Positions 1 through 11,225 of a stretch of 64,000 bases of DNA are shown one piece after another. The stretch is from Meandrina meandrites. Taxonomy: Eukaryota; Cnidaria; Anthozoa; Scleractinia; Meandrinidae. How positions within the stretch are numbered: position 1 is the first letter of the stretch; every line of letters begins with the position of its first letter. The stretch spans positions 6,662,501-6,726,500 of the forward strand of contig OY855908.1 in the NCBI GenBank assembly GCA_963693305.1, given 5' to 3'. Below the pieces are notes generated by a model. It made no database searches and was not told the origin of the DNA. It saw only the letters and a list, made by a program, of their open reading frames with translations. The translations under genes were made by a program, and so were the position numbers.

Positions 1-398
1 TGTCATGACAGGACAAGACAAGACTGAGCTTACAGTTTGGCACAGTGTGGCACCTGTACCAGATGTTCCTAATATTAGCCGACGTAAATAATGTATGGAC
101 AGTCAGTTCGAAAAAAAAGTAGTAGCTAGCACCTGCGCTACTATAAAAGTCTATATTTCTGCTTGTTAAACTGGGCGATGCAAGTCTGCTTTTTATTAAT
201 TCATGTACACAGGTGTCTCAAACAAGTCCTCCAATTGGACTGACTAAGTTTACATTTCACTACAGAAAGAAATGAGAAAGAAAGCTGATGGGTCAACGAG
301 CTTGTTTACGAGAAAACGACCATTTATCCTTCTAAGAAACCAAGCCGCACGGGGGAAAGCCGCATTTTTTTGTGGGTGCGCGCGCTCATTGCTCATTG

Positions 399-1669
399 CC
401 CGCGCAGGGTTTTGGCCCGGAGGCCAAAATCCGAGGAGGCATCATTGTAATCCGCGCGGATATATATAATATACCAAATCTCGATTTGCCCAAAGTGGGC
501 CCGCAAGTAGTATCGGTAGGTGTGATAAAATGCTTCGAGCTTTATTGATTTCACAAGGTCTAGAAGCCGAAACTTACGCAATTGATATGATCAAAAACAA
601 GAATAGTACGTATTGGTCTAGAAATTTCTCTCGTTAGCGTGTTGCGAGCAGCTCTCGTTCTTTCGCAGGATTGACAGACTCAATTCGAAATCGAGATTTG
701 TCAGACACAAATCACACATTACACGAGGGGTTTGAAAGACTCAGGCTACAACCAAGGTATAAAGTTAGAAGCTGCGATAAGTTCAAAAAGAGTTAAAAAA
801 GAAAAATTTTTAAAAGACAACGCAAGCACTGAAACTCGCAGAGAAGTAAGATAGCTTTCCGTTGAGACATACAAGTATAACTAGCCAGCTGTCGATCCAG
901 TGCTTTCGGCTTTTAACCGGAACATCATACTGATTAAATAAAAAAAAAAACTCGAGTGGTAGAAATAAATTAAAATAAAAAACTCGATCAGTCTTCAGGC
1001 ATTTAAGAGAAATTTGTAACTGAGACTTGTCAAGAAGGAAGGAGAATTCATTTTGGGATAATTAAAACTCACGGCAGGCGTTTACATTGACAGAGGTGAG
1101 AAATCTTTTGGCATCCGTTTCGAACTCAGCTGTCAAGTTGGTCAATGCTGTTTGAGCTCCCAGCTCTAATATATAGAAACAAACAAAAAAACTGAAAACA
1201 GCTTGTCTCAATTGGTAGTTTTAAAACGTTTGGCTATTACCAAAGTTTATCCTCGCTGAGATCACTCATTACAGCGAAAAGAGCAAAATGATCTTAGGTA
1301 GTTACTGAAGTTGGGGACGCGTTCGTGTAATTAAATTAACGTGACTATTAATCCTTCAGAATTTTTGCATAATTTGGCTTTGTTTTACTTCAACAATTCA
1401 TACTGAAAGATTGTTTTAAATGGCACGTCCTCGTCCCATGATCTTGAAAAAGAGAAGGCCAGAAACAATTGATGCTTTGTGAGCGGAACACGAGAAAAAT
1501 TAGTGTTTTCTTCTGATTTATCGCAAGACTGTTCCAAACGGAAAACTCTTTTTCAATCAATTAAGAAAATAGAATAGCCAAAATATCAAGCGAAATAGTT
1601 GACTTAAGTCACAGATGCGCTGAGAAAATAACAGCGGGGACAGATGTAGTGTTAACTATGATCCTAGTT
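399..1669. other. Segment inserted in copy A0; no gene seen
   Basis: Relative to the homologous copy at 50150, where ATTGCTCATTG runs straight into TATGTTTAACG, copy A0 carries about 1.27 kb extra, possibly flanked by a 3-bp TTG duplication. It begins GC-rich (CCCGCGCAGGG) and becomes AT-rich. I see no coding capacity, terminal inverted repeats or RNA gene in it. Confidence 0.5.
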
Positions 1670-1697
1670 GTATGTTTAACGCAACAAAAATCAACTT

Positions 1698-1800
1698 CGC
1701 GATTACATGACAACCGGGCCAGCCCGGTTAGCCGAGATCCCGGTATCGCGATACCGGGATCCCGGCTAACCGGGCTGAAAATTTTCCATGTAATCGCGTT
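1698..1800. repeat. Nested hairpin with a 56-bp near-perfect palindrome
   Basis: Positions 1721-1776 form a near-perfect palindrome centred on CGCGATACCGGG-type sequence with arms starting AGCCCGGTTAGCC. It sits inside a second inverted repeat, CGCGATTACATG (1698) and CATGTAATCGCG (1788). The equivalent place near 50200 lacks the inner palindrome, so it was gained here or lost there. Confidence 0.75.
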
Positions 1801-1993
1801 CACCGGGCCAACCCGGCTAAAAGAGCGAACATTAAATTTCTCTTCCGAGCACAATATCCGACAAATAAAATCAATGTTCCTCCTTCTAAATAGGATGTAG
1901 AGGTAAAGTAAAAGTAACCCATCCAGCTGCATAAGTGCAAAAAAATTAACCACCAAATTGCCGGAAAAAGGTGATCAAGATCATTCGTGCTAA

Positions 1994-2100
1994 AACCGGG
2001 CTGAAAGTCATCTCGGCAAACCGCGCCAGCCCGGGTAACCGGGCTCATGTAATGCCGGGCCGAAAGTCATCTCGGCAAACCGAGCCAGCCCGGCTCAAGT
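1994..2100. repeat. Tandem AACCGGGCTGAAAGTCATCTC repeats
   Basis: Two tandem units of roughly 60 bp share AAAGTCATCTCGGCAAACC followed by GCCAGCCCGG. The same pair occurs at 50410-50515. The motif is self-complementary through CCGGGC/GCCCGG, so it can fold with the hairpin at 1698-1800. Confidence 0.6.
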
Positions 2101-3342
2101 TATCAGGCCCATAGTGACTTCTGCCTTAGTGTTATCTCGAAGGAGAGGGATACCACCTATAGTATTCTAAACGAAGGGGTTCTTCTCGAAAGGGGTACCT
2201 TTTTCAGACTGGAGGGAAATATAAGGGAAGGGATTGAAGTAAATAGGCTTTTCTATAACTCCCAAAGACACATACGTCTTTCTCTAGCTATACTAGGGGG
2301 TATCTATCATTATTCTATGGAAGTATGGTGTATAAAAAGGTAAGGGTTTGGATCTCAGGGCACAACCACTCATCGGGGGAGTGTGTGTCACTTTCAGCGA
2401 ATAAAATGTTATCGTCAAGAGAGAGCGCAAATGTAAACGAACTTTCTTCTCTAGAACATTGGACATTTACTACTAGCCAATAATTCAGGGCACGAACAAT
2501 GTCAATAATCAGTATAGATTGATAATAGTCGGCTCAGGCGGATAGGACCAGCTGCGACGATACAACACTCGCAGAAAGGTCACACAATCTTGCTTGCCAA
2601 TGATGTGGAAGTTAATCCTATGCCTTTCTGTTGCTAAATGACGAAGGTCATTACTTGTACTTATTGCATCACATTGTCTGTATGCAATGTATGACCCATG
2701 TGTTGGACGTTTGTTTTGAAATTTAAGCTCATAAAAAATTCAAATACAAAAAAGTTGCAATTTCTTGGATCGTTGTTACATGTAAACGTCATCGCCTCTG
2801 CATGCATGCATGAATCGTCGGAAAATGGCGGAAAACGTCTTGATATACTAAAAAAAAAATGTTGGCTTTTGTCAAGCCGTTTTTGTTTCTTTCTGGATAA
2901 AATTTACTGTTTCAGTGAATTTTTTACTGTTAGTGTTAAAATGCCTAAAATTTTACTGTTTCATGTTACAGAGCCTAAAAATTAAGTGTTTAGTGTTATC
3001 GAGGTACCCCCATTCAGACCCTCGTCTAAGTATCTAAGGCTGTTACTAATTAAATTATTTGTTTCTTGCACCCCTCACTTTCTTTCTAACTCCAAAACAA
3101 TAAACGGCGCGTTGAGCTTTCTCGTCAAGTTGAATTTCCATACAGCCAACGTGTATAGAAGGAGCCTACTTTTTTATGAAATTTGGATCATTTTCTCGTA
3201 CAAAGAGGACGTGTTTGTTCTCGACTTTTGGCCGAAAAACTTTATATATACTAATGAAACTGAACGGACTTTCCACCATTTTGTTCTGAAGGTATGTCAA
3301 GCAAGACAAGAACGCCTCGCCAATTGTTTTTGAAATTCCATT

Positions 3343-4203
3343 ATTATCAATATACGCGACCAAATTGAAAACCGCCCTCTTGAAAACACGCGCTTTGCAG
3401 GCCGCAAATGACTCCTAGCGGGCCGTTAATGCATTAACGGCCCTGCAGCTGATTGGTTCTCGGTTCATCATCCGATGAATATTAACCAATCAGGTCACGT
3501 TTAATGACGCGGGAAAACCATTCGGGTGCGAAGAGCTTGCGTACAGCAGCGTACAGCAAGCTTTGAAGTAAAAAAAAAAAAGTCTCGAACAGTTTCTCGC
3601 TGAGCGAATAGTGTTCGAAAAGAAAAATCAAAGCCTACTTGTTATGAATGGGACAAAATGCAGCTAAAATATTCGGATGTAGAAGCAAAAGCACAAGGGG
3701 AAGATATAAAGAGAGCAACTTCTTGTTGTCTTGCGAGAAACGAAACACAACAAAACAACGGTTCACTTCATTTTGTGTTTCTCGGGTTGAGCTAAATTAG
3801 CTGAAGCATTGCGGGCATTTTACGCCGAGGCTCAACTGGAAAATGTAAGTTCGTAAATTATTATCATCCATTTATTTTCAGAGACAAAGCAGCTCTTTTT
3901 AACTACACCTATACAATACATGGGCCTCAGTGAAGCATAGCACAAAATTTTCAACGCGAAGTACTTGTATTATTGAACATGTAAAGCTCATTAAATGTGT
4001 TAGTTTATATCTGGATGTTCAGGGATGTTATTTGGCCTTGTATATTGATAATAATGATAATTAAATGACTTTTTTTCGGGAATATTGTTTATTTGCTCCC
4101 TTGTAGTGTAATTTGCGGCCCTTGCGCTTCGCGCTCGGGCCGCAAATGACACTACGCGGGCGCAAATAAACAATATTCCCGAAAAAAGTCATTTTATTGT
4201 CCT
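3343..4203. mobile_element. Insertion of 861 bp with terminal-region palindromes (MITE-like)
   Basis: Comparison with 52407-52440 shows that CCATT|CTC is split here, with ATT on both sides (possible 3-bp target duplication). The insert has a perfect 24-bp palindrome at 3420-3443, a GC-rich hairpin at 4117-4143, and 33-bp inverted repeats at 4063-4096 and 4162-4194 (CGGGAATATTGTTTATTTGC and complement). No transposase is encoded and no clear terminal inverted repeat pairs the two ends, so the class is unknown. Confidence 0.55.
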
Positions 4204-4353
4204 ATTCTCAAACTCATTAATAATTCATCTTGTTAAAACAAAGGAAACCAGAACCGTGACGGTATTTTGGAAATCTGATCCTAATAATATTAGCATACAT
4301 TTTTACGATTATATTTCTCCGTTTACTCCTTAGTTTTTGTTTCGATTGAGACG

Positions 4354-4497
4354 ATATGTCAAACACTCGAGACAGTGTTTATCGGTTATCCAAACAACTC
4401 GAATTTCGTCAAAAATACTCCACTGCGCGTCGTATTTTCAACTCTCTTCTCGGCGTTTGGATATCCCGATGAAACACTGTCTCTCGTGTTTGATATA
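4354..4497. repeat. Long imperfect hairpin conserved in four unit copies
   Basis: The left arm (4354-4395, containing CGAGACAGTGTTTATCGG) pairs with the right arm (4455-4497, containing CCGATGAAACACTGTCTC) around a ~59-nt loop. The same structure recurs at 39493-39637, 52565-52711 and 58710-58855. A reading frame on + across it is open in three of four copies, but it contains the two complementary arms and is not convincing as protein. Confidence 0.6.
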
Positions 4498-5199
4498 TTA
4501 CTTAAACAAAATATAAACGATATAACGATAAAACTAAAAGAAGATCACAAAATATCTCTGGAAAAAAAATTAAAATTAACATTGCTTACCGAGTACCGAC
4601 GAAAGGTAATAGGTCCAAGGGGGCAAAAACTTGGCGAAATATGCTTTCAAACGAGCTCACAACTCTACAAATTCAACTTACGTACAGAAAACGTTTTCTT
4701 TTTTACGGCTCCCGGCTGTTACCTAGGAGAAACCGCTGCCTAGAAATGGTAGGTGTTCAGCGCGGGCATCGACAGCAATGATCTGTTTTTGCGGCATCTT
4801 TACCTTCTTTCAATCTCTAACATAATAAAAACGGTCCACTGAGTTGCCTTCTTGTGCAATGTAACTTTGTCTTTAGAATAGGCATGTGTTATTCGGCTTA
4901 ATAAAGCGCTTTTGGCCGATTTCGGAGAAGCCCTTCAAATTTTTCGTGGGAGAGCTTGAAAATGTATTTCCGGTCAACGATTTTTCTGGACTGAGAAATA
5001 CCCTCACGCGCAGTCTGTGCTCATACGAAGATGTTGTCGAATCTTTGACGAACATCAAATTTTAGAAGCCTGTGCACACCGTTTATTCACTTATAACAAA
5101 ATCAAATTTGCTCTGCACATTTAACGGCGACTTCGTTCATTGAAACGTTGATCTTTCCCCACTTGGTATTCCTTAATTTTGTGCGCGAATACTTTTTTG

Positions 5200-5480
5200 C
5201 ATTATTTCTAGTTTTCACATATTCGAAACCTACTTTTTCACACTGTTTTTGGAATGCATTAATTGACTACACAAGATACGACATGATAAAGACCCCTGTG
5301 ACTATAATTTCAAACACATTATTTCTAGTTTTCACATTATTCGTGACCTACTTTTTCAGACTATTTTTTCGGAATGAATTAATTGACGAAAAAAGCATTT
5401 TGCCTCGCGGCTGAAACCCTACACAAGATACGACATGATAAAGACCCCTGCGACTATAATTTTAAACACTCACAGACCCT
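5200..5480. repeat. Local direct duplication inside copy A
   Basis: The string CACAAGATACGACATGATAA followed by AGACCCCTG occurs near 5270 and again near 5422, with flanking TTTTCACATATTCG/TTTTCACATTATTCG blocks also doubled. The other unit copies have it once. Confidence 0.6.
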
Positions 5481-6017
5481 GCTCTACAAGTAGGTCCTCT
5501 TATATATTCAAACCCACAGTAAGCCCTTTATATGACACTTACAGTATAGCAACATTAAACTAATAAGTGGCTAGCCGGTTTTTGAACAAATTTGGATGTT
5601 GCAGTCGGAGACGTCCTCTATTTTGTTGCAGTATAAAGTGAAGAAATTATCGCGCGGTGGCAGAAAATCGTTAGTGACATTTTACACAGTTTTTCGGTTG
5701 TTATACGTATTTCGGTAATTAATACACCAATCCGTCTCTTTCGTACACATTACGTTAGAATTGAATAAGTAGGTCTCAGGATCCACCTTTTCTGACTTAG
5801 AGCTCGACTTAGAGCACACGTGCATGATAGAAAACGTGAAAACTGGCAAGCACCTGTACCAACACTGCATTATAAAGGTCTGTATTTCTGCTTGTTAAGT
5901 TGGCAATGTACGATCTATACGGTTTGCCTTTTATTACTTCATGCACACTGACATAAAATGTAGTATGGTCAGGCAATATCAATTCAAGACTAACAACAAT
6001 TATCACCATCACATTAC

Positions 6018-6038
6018 CTAAACGCTTCTGGTCTTCCT
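6018..6038 (-). other. Candidate 21-nt micro-exon, acceptor damaged
   Basis: On - the sequence reads CTTTTTCTCTTGCAA, 21 nt, then the donor GTAATGTGATGG. In the homologues at 54143 and 60436 the acceptor is TTGCAG, so here the AG is mutated to AA. In phase 1 the segment encodes Glu-Asp-Gln-Lys-Arg-Leu plus split codons. Its flanks match the other copies much better than its core does. Confidence 0.3.
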
Positions 6039-7892
6039 TTGCAAGAGAAAAAGAACGTGATCAGCACTTATATAATGCTGACTCGAAAGTAAGGGAGTGC
6101 TGAATGGAGTTTTCACCTTTTGTTGTGTGGGCATGTGAAGCAGTACTAGGACAAATTATGAATTAAATTTCGTCTCCGCCAGGTTTATTGAAATTACATT
6201 AAGCCGCATAGTTAAATAATGAGCTGCTTTTGAGCCATGGTAGGAAGTGGAATCATAACCGCAAGCTTGGGGCTACAAAACAAAATCTTCTTTTAGTCAA
6301 GATAAATGTCAAAACAGCCAATTCGAAAGAAAAGTTTACAATTTAAATCAAGGATTAATAGTTGCAGCAATACGTATTTATAATATTCAATATTTCTGCT
6401 TATTATGTTTATGAAACAAGACAAGACCGAGCTTAAAGTTTGGTTCAGTGGCACCTGCCCCGCCGAGATAAATAATGTCTGGACAGCCAGTTCGAAAGAA
6501 AAGTAGCAGCTAGCACCTGCACTACTATGAAAGTTTGTATTTCTGCTTGTTAAACTAGGCGGCGGGTTCAAGATCTACTGTCCGGTTTTTCCTAATTCAT
6601 GTACACCTATGTCCCAAGTACGCTATGTTCTCCAAGCCGAAGTTATCTTTTCACGAGTACTGACTAAGCTTACATTTCAACTGATAAATTATTTTTCTGC
6701 AATAAAAATTGGTATATGTTCATTTTGTAGAAAGTAGGTGATCGCAGCACTCAAAATGAGAGAGAAAACTGGTAGGTCACCGAGCTTGTTTACGAGAAAA
6801 CGACCTTTTATCTCTCTGGGAAACCAAGCCGCACGGGGGAAAGCCGCAATTTTTTGAGGGCGCGCGCGCTCATTGCGCGAAAAGTTATGCGTAGTCAAGA
6901 TGCAAAATGCAATACAAAGAATTGGCCTTAATACGAATCTTAATCTCACTCATAGTGACTTTTGCCTTAGTGTTTTCTCGAAAAAAGGGGAAACTTCCAA
7001 TAGAACGCAAATTCTGGACATGAGTGTTAACTTTCGGTAAGCTTGCCAAAGTAACAAAGCATTATTAATTGTCTCTTATTTTTGTCACTTATTGTTCATT
7101 ATATTAACTGCATCATTTTAATATCATTACGAACTGGTTCAAATTCAGACCATCGAGATGACAGTTTTATAAATCTTTCGGAAACCTACGGATAAGAGCT
7201 CATCAAAACAAATCTGCTCAACAACACATTCAAAGTTTCTAATCAATTTGAAACAGATTGCAATAGAGATGCCAGAAAATGTGAGAACCAGGAACTCAAA
7301 CAGCAAGGCTATGTTTTTATAAAGTTACCTACCAAGAGATTTGTCAGCCATTCCGTTTAGTCTGGGTTATTTGTATTGTGATCAGTATACATGTACATAA
7401 AACATTTGTATGGCCTATTTAAGGTTTTACCTTCTATTTGTGGGATTGTAAGAACATTTGCATTCATATTCTGTGAACCTATCTTTCCTTTTTAATTTCT
7501 GGCCGAATTTGCTTCTCTACACTAATCTGTGGTTTAATTTTTTGAGCTATACTGTTATGAAAACTCAAAGGTAAATCTTATCTCTGTCAATAGCCCTTTT
7601 ATGGATTATGTTTCGTAACTACGACGATAACAATAACAAGATAATAACATAAAAGCCAGAAAATTTCAATGCAATTCTCGAGTTACTTAAATCGTTTTAG
7701 AACGCAAACGGTCTAAAAAATTGACTCAACTTTGTCTAGTTTATGATGTTTACAGAAAAGTTTTTAGCACTGCATCTCTTTGTTGCCTTTGCTGCGAATG
7801 TACGTGCGAACGAAATTCGCATCAACTGACAAAATCGGATAAAATTACAGAAATTCACGACGAATTTCTAATTACTAACTGCATTCATAGTT

Positions 7893-8712
7893 ACAGTTGT
7901 CCGTATTAATGGGGTGTCCGTATTAAGCGGGGTCTCAGAAAAAAGTCACGGATTCATGTTTTCTCGACGCGAAGACGAAGGCAAACGTTTTTACGGCGAC
8001 AAAACGTTTAATTGTACTGTAACTGTAACAGATGAAAACTGTGAACTCTCTGACTAAAATTAATAGTTTTTACGGAAACTTTATGATCTAGTCATACACT
8101 CGAACTAAACTTTACTAAACTCAACAGTGGAATTATTTGACAATGTCGCAACTTTAACGCATTTCAACAGCAACAGAACGTTTTCTATAAAGTTTGCTTT
8201 GTAACTGAAACTCGTAACCGTTCTTAAACTCTACCAACCAGTGAAACCATCTAAAAAAGTTGGTAACTTTACTTTGCACGGAAGCTTTTAGCTTGCGACA
8301 TAAGCGATAGCTGCAGCAAAAGGCAAAGAATGTGAAAGGGTCAAACACCGGAAGTCACGCTACTAAAAAAAAAAAAACTACTAAGCTTCTCTCTGTAATA
8401 AAATGGTTTTAACTCTTCGAATTCTGTCATTATTTGACCAGGGTCTCATGTCTTCAAGTTAGCAAATAATCGTGACAATGAAAATTCACAGTGCACAGAT
8501 AAAATGGTGACCGTAAAGCGGGGTTGACAATGTATAAGAGTTTGTCACTCGGGACACGGAAAAGTGTCCGTTGTCCGTATTAACTGGTGTCCGTATTAAG
8601 CGGGTTAATTTAAGAGAAAATGTATGAGGTTTTCGTCGGGACCAACGAAACTGTCCGTAATACCGGGGTGTCCATATTAAGCGGGTGTCCGTAAAGCGGG
8701 GTTCCACTGTAT
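7893..8712. mobile_element. TGTCCGTATTAAGCGGG repeat (decayed MITE-like element)
   Basis: TGTCCGTATTAATGGGGTG followed by TCCGTATTAAGCGGGG occurs at about 7899-7940, and several variants (TGTCCGTATTAAGCGGG, TGTCCGTAAAGCGGGGTT) at 8517-8706, ending in GGGGTTCCACTGTA. I recall the GTCCGTATTAAGCGGGGTTCC motif as a widespread nonautonomous repeat in invertebrate genomes. No transposase is encoded and the boundaries are approximate. Confidence 0.45.
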
Positions 8713-9080
8713 TTACTAACTATGCTGCATTTGGCAGTTGTTTGCAACAGGCACCACTGATCAAATATGTCAATTTGTTCCTTAGTTGGAACGTTTAATT
8801 GGACCCTAGTCAGCATCCGCCATCTCCGTCGAACGGAAATTATGAAAATTGCATGGTGAAGCGAATCGTATTGCATTGCTTTAAGTAATGTGTTACCGAC
8901 TGGAAGTCTGTTCAATTATATATTTACCTTAAGCAGTTTCACAGCTAGTGTTCTCTTTCGTTTGGACACGCTCCGCTTATTACACTTTACCGAAATCTCG
9001 TATGTAAAGCCGGAAAAATAAACGCGTGCCTTTCGAGGGTCTTTTAAGTCATTGATAATATTCCATCGTTTTGTGGTTTT

Positions 9081-9117
9081 TACCCCCCCCCCCCCCCCCC
9101 TTCCCCCATCCACCCCT
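9081..9117. repeat. Poly-C tract with C-rich shoulder
   Basis: About 20 consecutive C residues followed by TTCCCCCATCCACCCCTCCC. This is low-complexity sequence prone to length change. Confidence 0.9.
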
Positions 9118-11225
9118 CCCTTTTACCTTTGATTCCTCTTCTGGTCGTTCGCTTGATTCCAATGGCTATGAGCCAATTTAGTGTACCTTGTCTAACGTTG
9201 CTTTATTTTCAGACCTCAAAATACAAATAAACAAAAACTTCAATTAGAACTATGAAAAGTTATAATTTATAATTTAAGGGATTTTTTAAAATCAATTTCA
9301 ATAGGTAAATTGATGTCGTCGCCCTTGAAGGCTGTTTAATTTGATTAGATTAGACAAAGCGGGATCCGTAAAGGTTTTGAGGGACCATAACTTTAGGGTT
9401 ACTGTTTTCATATACATTATCATATGTCAACTGTAAATGGCATAGTGAAAGAGAAATTTCGTAGGGTTTGAGCTAGGAGCAACGTCACAAATAAAAATGC
9501 GCATCTTGAAAGACTGAACCCATATTTCACAAGTTAATTGCATCATCATTTGTCTATTTATGCTAAAATCTCAGATCCCAAATGGCATTTCTAAGAAAAT
9601 GACGCAATAAAAGCTAAAGGTGAAGGGAAAAACCCCTAAATTTACTGCACGCATACAATTAGCATGAACAAACTGAAACTAAACCAATGCCTAAAATCCA
9701 ATTGTTGCTCGCAATCAATGACTTTTTAACGGCGTGGAAAGATATACAAATAATATGTTTCCTGGCTTGTCGAACAAACGGTGGATGGATACGTTTTATA
9801 CAAAATTCAAAGATTTTGGTTCCTGCACGAGATTTTGTACCAATTAAACTCGACTGCATGTGTATTTTAATAACCCTTCGCTATCGTTTATTAGAACGCT
9901 TCGAAAACTGTACTCTAAAATAAGACAATAGTATGAGTTAATGTTCCTTTTTGAGCGATATCCATAATCATGAAGTGTGTTGTGCGCAAAACAAACTGAA
10001 TAACAGAAGGGTTTATCAGGAAGACAGCCGCTAAGATTATTCAACATCAAAACAGAACTTTTACACATGCATCTCTTCTCGCGAATCTCGCCTTAAATGT
10101 GTTCTTTCTGCATTAAAAGCAAGTCCAGAAGAAGACTTATACCCTCATTCGTGCATTAAGAGCGAAAACTAATGCAGCTGGCAATTTCATAATAATTCAT
10201 TATCGCCATTACAAATTCAAATAGATTTCACTAAATTTCCATTTCAAGATCTAACCACTTTCGTTTTTCCTTACCTTTTCAGGGTACTTCGTGATAATGT
10301 ATCCTATAATGTACTTGACCCACAAGAGGCAACATACACAATGTTGTTATTAGTTGTTTCACTCTACCGCTGCGTGAACAGCAAACGTGAGACGTGTGCA
10401 TTTAGTACGGCTGATTCAACCAGAACAGTCGCGGTTCCTAAACGTTCCTACACAACCCACCACCCTCAACCACCCTCCCTCCCTTCCTTCCTCACTCCCA
10501 CCCTTCCTCCCTCCGTCGTCACGTTGTTTTCCTCGAAAGTAGATGGTTTGCATAACATCGAAATATTTCCAGGGAAGGTGAACAGAATGAGAGATAATAA
10601 AGGGATATTTAATGTTCGCGAAGATGCTTTACAGAAAGTTAGCTTAAATTTTAACTGCGTTCGATTTAAAATAACTGTAATAGAGTCTTCGCGTTTGTTT
10701 CTCTGTTTTGCGACGTAAATGTACCCTACCCACTCCTCCCCCACGGGAGTTTTCTCCTCAGGGGCTCTCATGTTTTTTAGTGGGAGATAGACAGGCGGCT
10801 ATACTCGAATTAAAATCAGCAGATCTCGCGCGGATCTAGTTACAATGGAAGGTTTTTTTTTTATTCATTTTTACGATGTATTTGACTCCTTCCACAAATA
10901 ACATGCACCTTTTTGAAGTTCAAAATGGAAAGAAAATTCTCCAAATAATACTTGACGCTACCGTACGATAACTATCAATTTGAAAGTATCGATTTGCTTT
11001 ATATCAATTTGCGCAACTTTCCTTACTCTACTTTCGGGCCAGATCATGACAAGAATATATTCTTAATTTATTTTAATGTTCAGTTTCCTATATCCTAGAT
11101 ATTTTTGTCTCATTGAACCATTTGTAAGAGACTAAAAAGATAGGCGCATAGTTCGCACTTGGAGCTGTACAAGACTGAACTCACAATACAAGCATTTAGG
11201 CAAAGATCAAACTTTTGGCCTAAAG

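Larger units (their letters stand above)
1..2810. repeat. Partial copy (A0) of the ~4-kb composite unit
   Basis: The window opens inside a copy of a long noncoding unit. Positions 1-398 and 1670-2810 align closely with 49684-51340. Shared landmarks are the GACAAGACTGAGCTTACAG block at 16, the block starting GAGAAAGCTGATGGGTC near 280, the AACCGGGC-rich stretch, and the block around GCTTGCCAATGATGTGG at 2591. A 1.27-kb segment (399-1669) is present only here. Near 2811-3025 the copy diverges and passes into the next one. Short ORFs inside it are conserved only as far as the DNA is, and I do not call them genes. Confidence 0.7.
2990..7300. repeat. Copy A of the ~4-kb composite unit
   Basis: This copy shares ordered landmarks with those at 38940, 51900 and 58146: the AACGGTCC-TTGAGC block, the block around ACTTTTGGCCGAAAAAC, a long hairpin, the TAGAATAGGCATGTGTTATTC block, GTGGCAGAAAATCGTTAGTG, a candidate micro-exon, and the AACTGGTAGGTCACCGAGC block. 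The last ~270 bp (7010-7276) match the end of the window (63730-64000). An 861-bp insertion (3343-4203) is specific to this copy. The unit itself contains smaller, older internal repeats, for example the AACGGTCCGTTGAGC block twice per unit. Confidence 0.7.
7301..11225. other. Intergenic stretch; only a decayed repeat and a poly-C tract
   Basis: Apart from the repeat at 7893-8712 and a C-tract near 9081, I see no gene with acceptable splice sites, no RNA gene and no long repeat. Short ORFs such as that at 10341-10718 start in low-complexity CCTCCC sequence and show no domain. Confidence 0.5.

Noticed and set aside
4375..4743. 122-codon + ORF (also at 52586 and 58731) as a conserved gene
   Set aside because: It spans both arms of a conserved hairpin, and the fourth copy is frameshifted; conservation is at DNA level.
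5682..5870. Conserved - ORF with SKSEKVDPETYLFNSNVMCT in four unit copies as an exon of the micro-exon gene
   Set aside because: No convincing splice sites; stops and indels differ between copies. It could still be revisited with RNA data.
6689..6949. Reciprocal ORFs repeated in each unit (NERARPQKIAAFPRAAWFPRE on -, MREKTGRSPSLFTRKRP on +)
   Set aside because: Both strands are open over the same GC-rich block, no splice partners are evident, and substitutions do not favour either frame.
10341..10718. 125-codon + ORF as a protein
   Set aside because: Low-complexity CCTCCC region, no domain and no splice or signal context.
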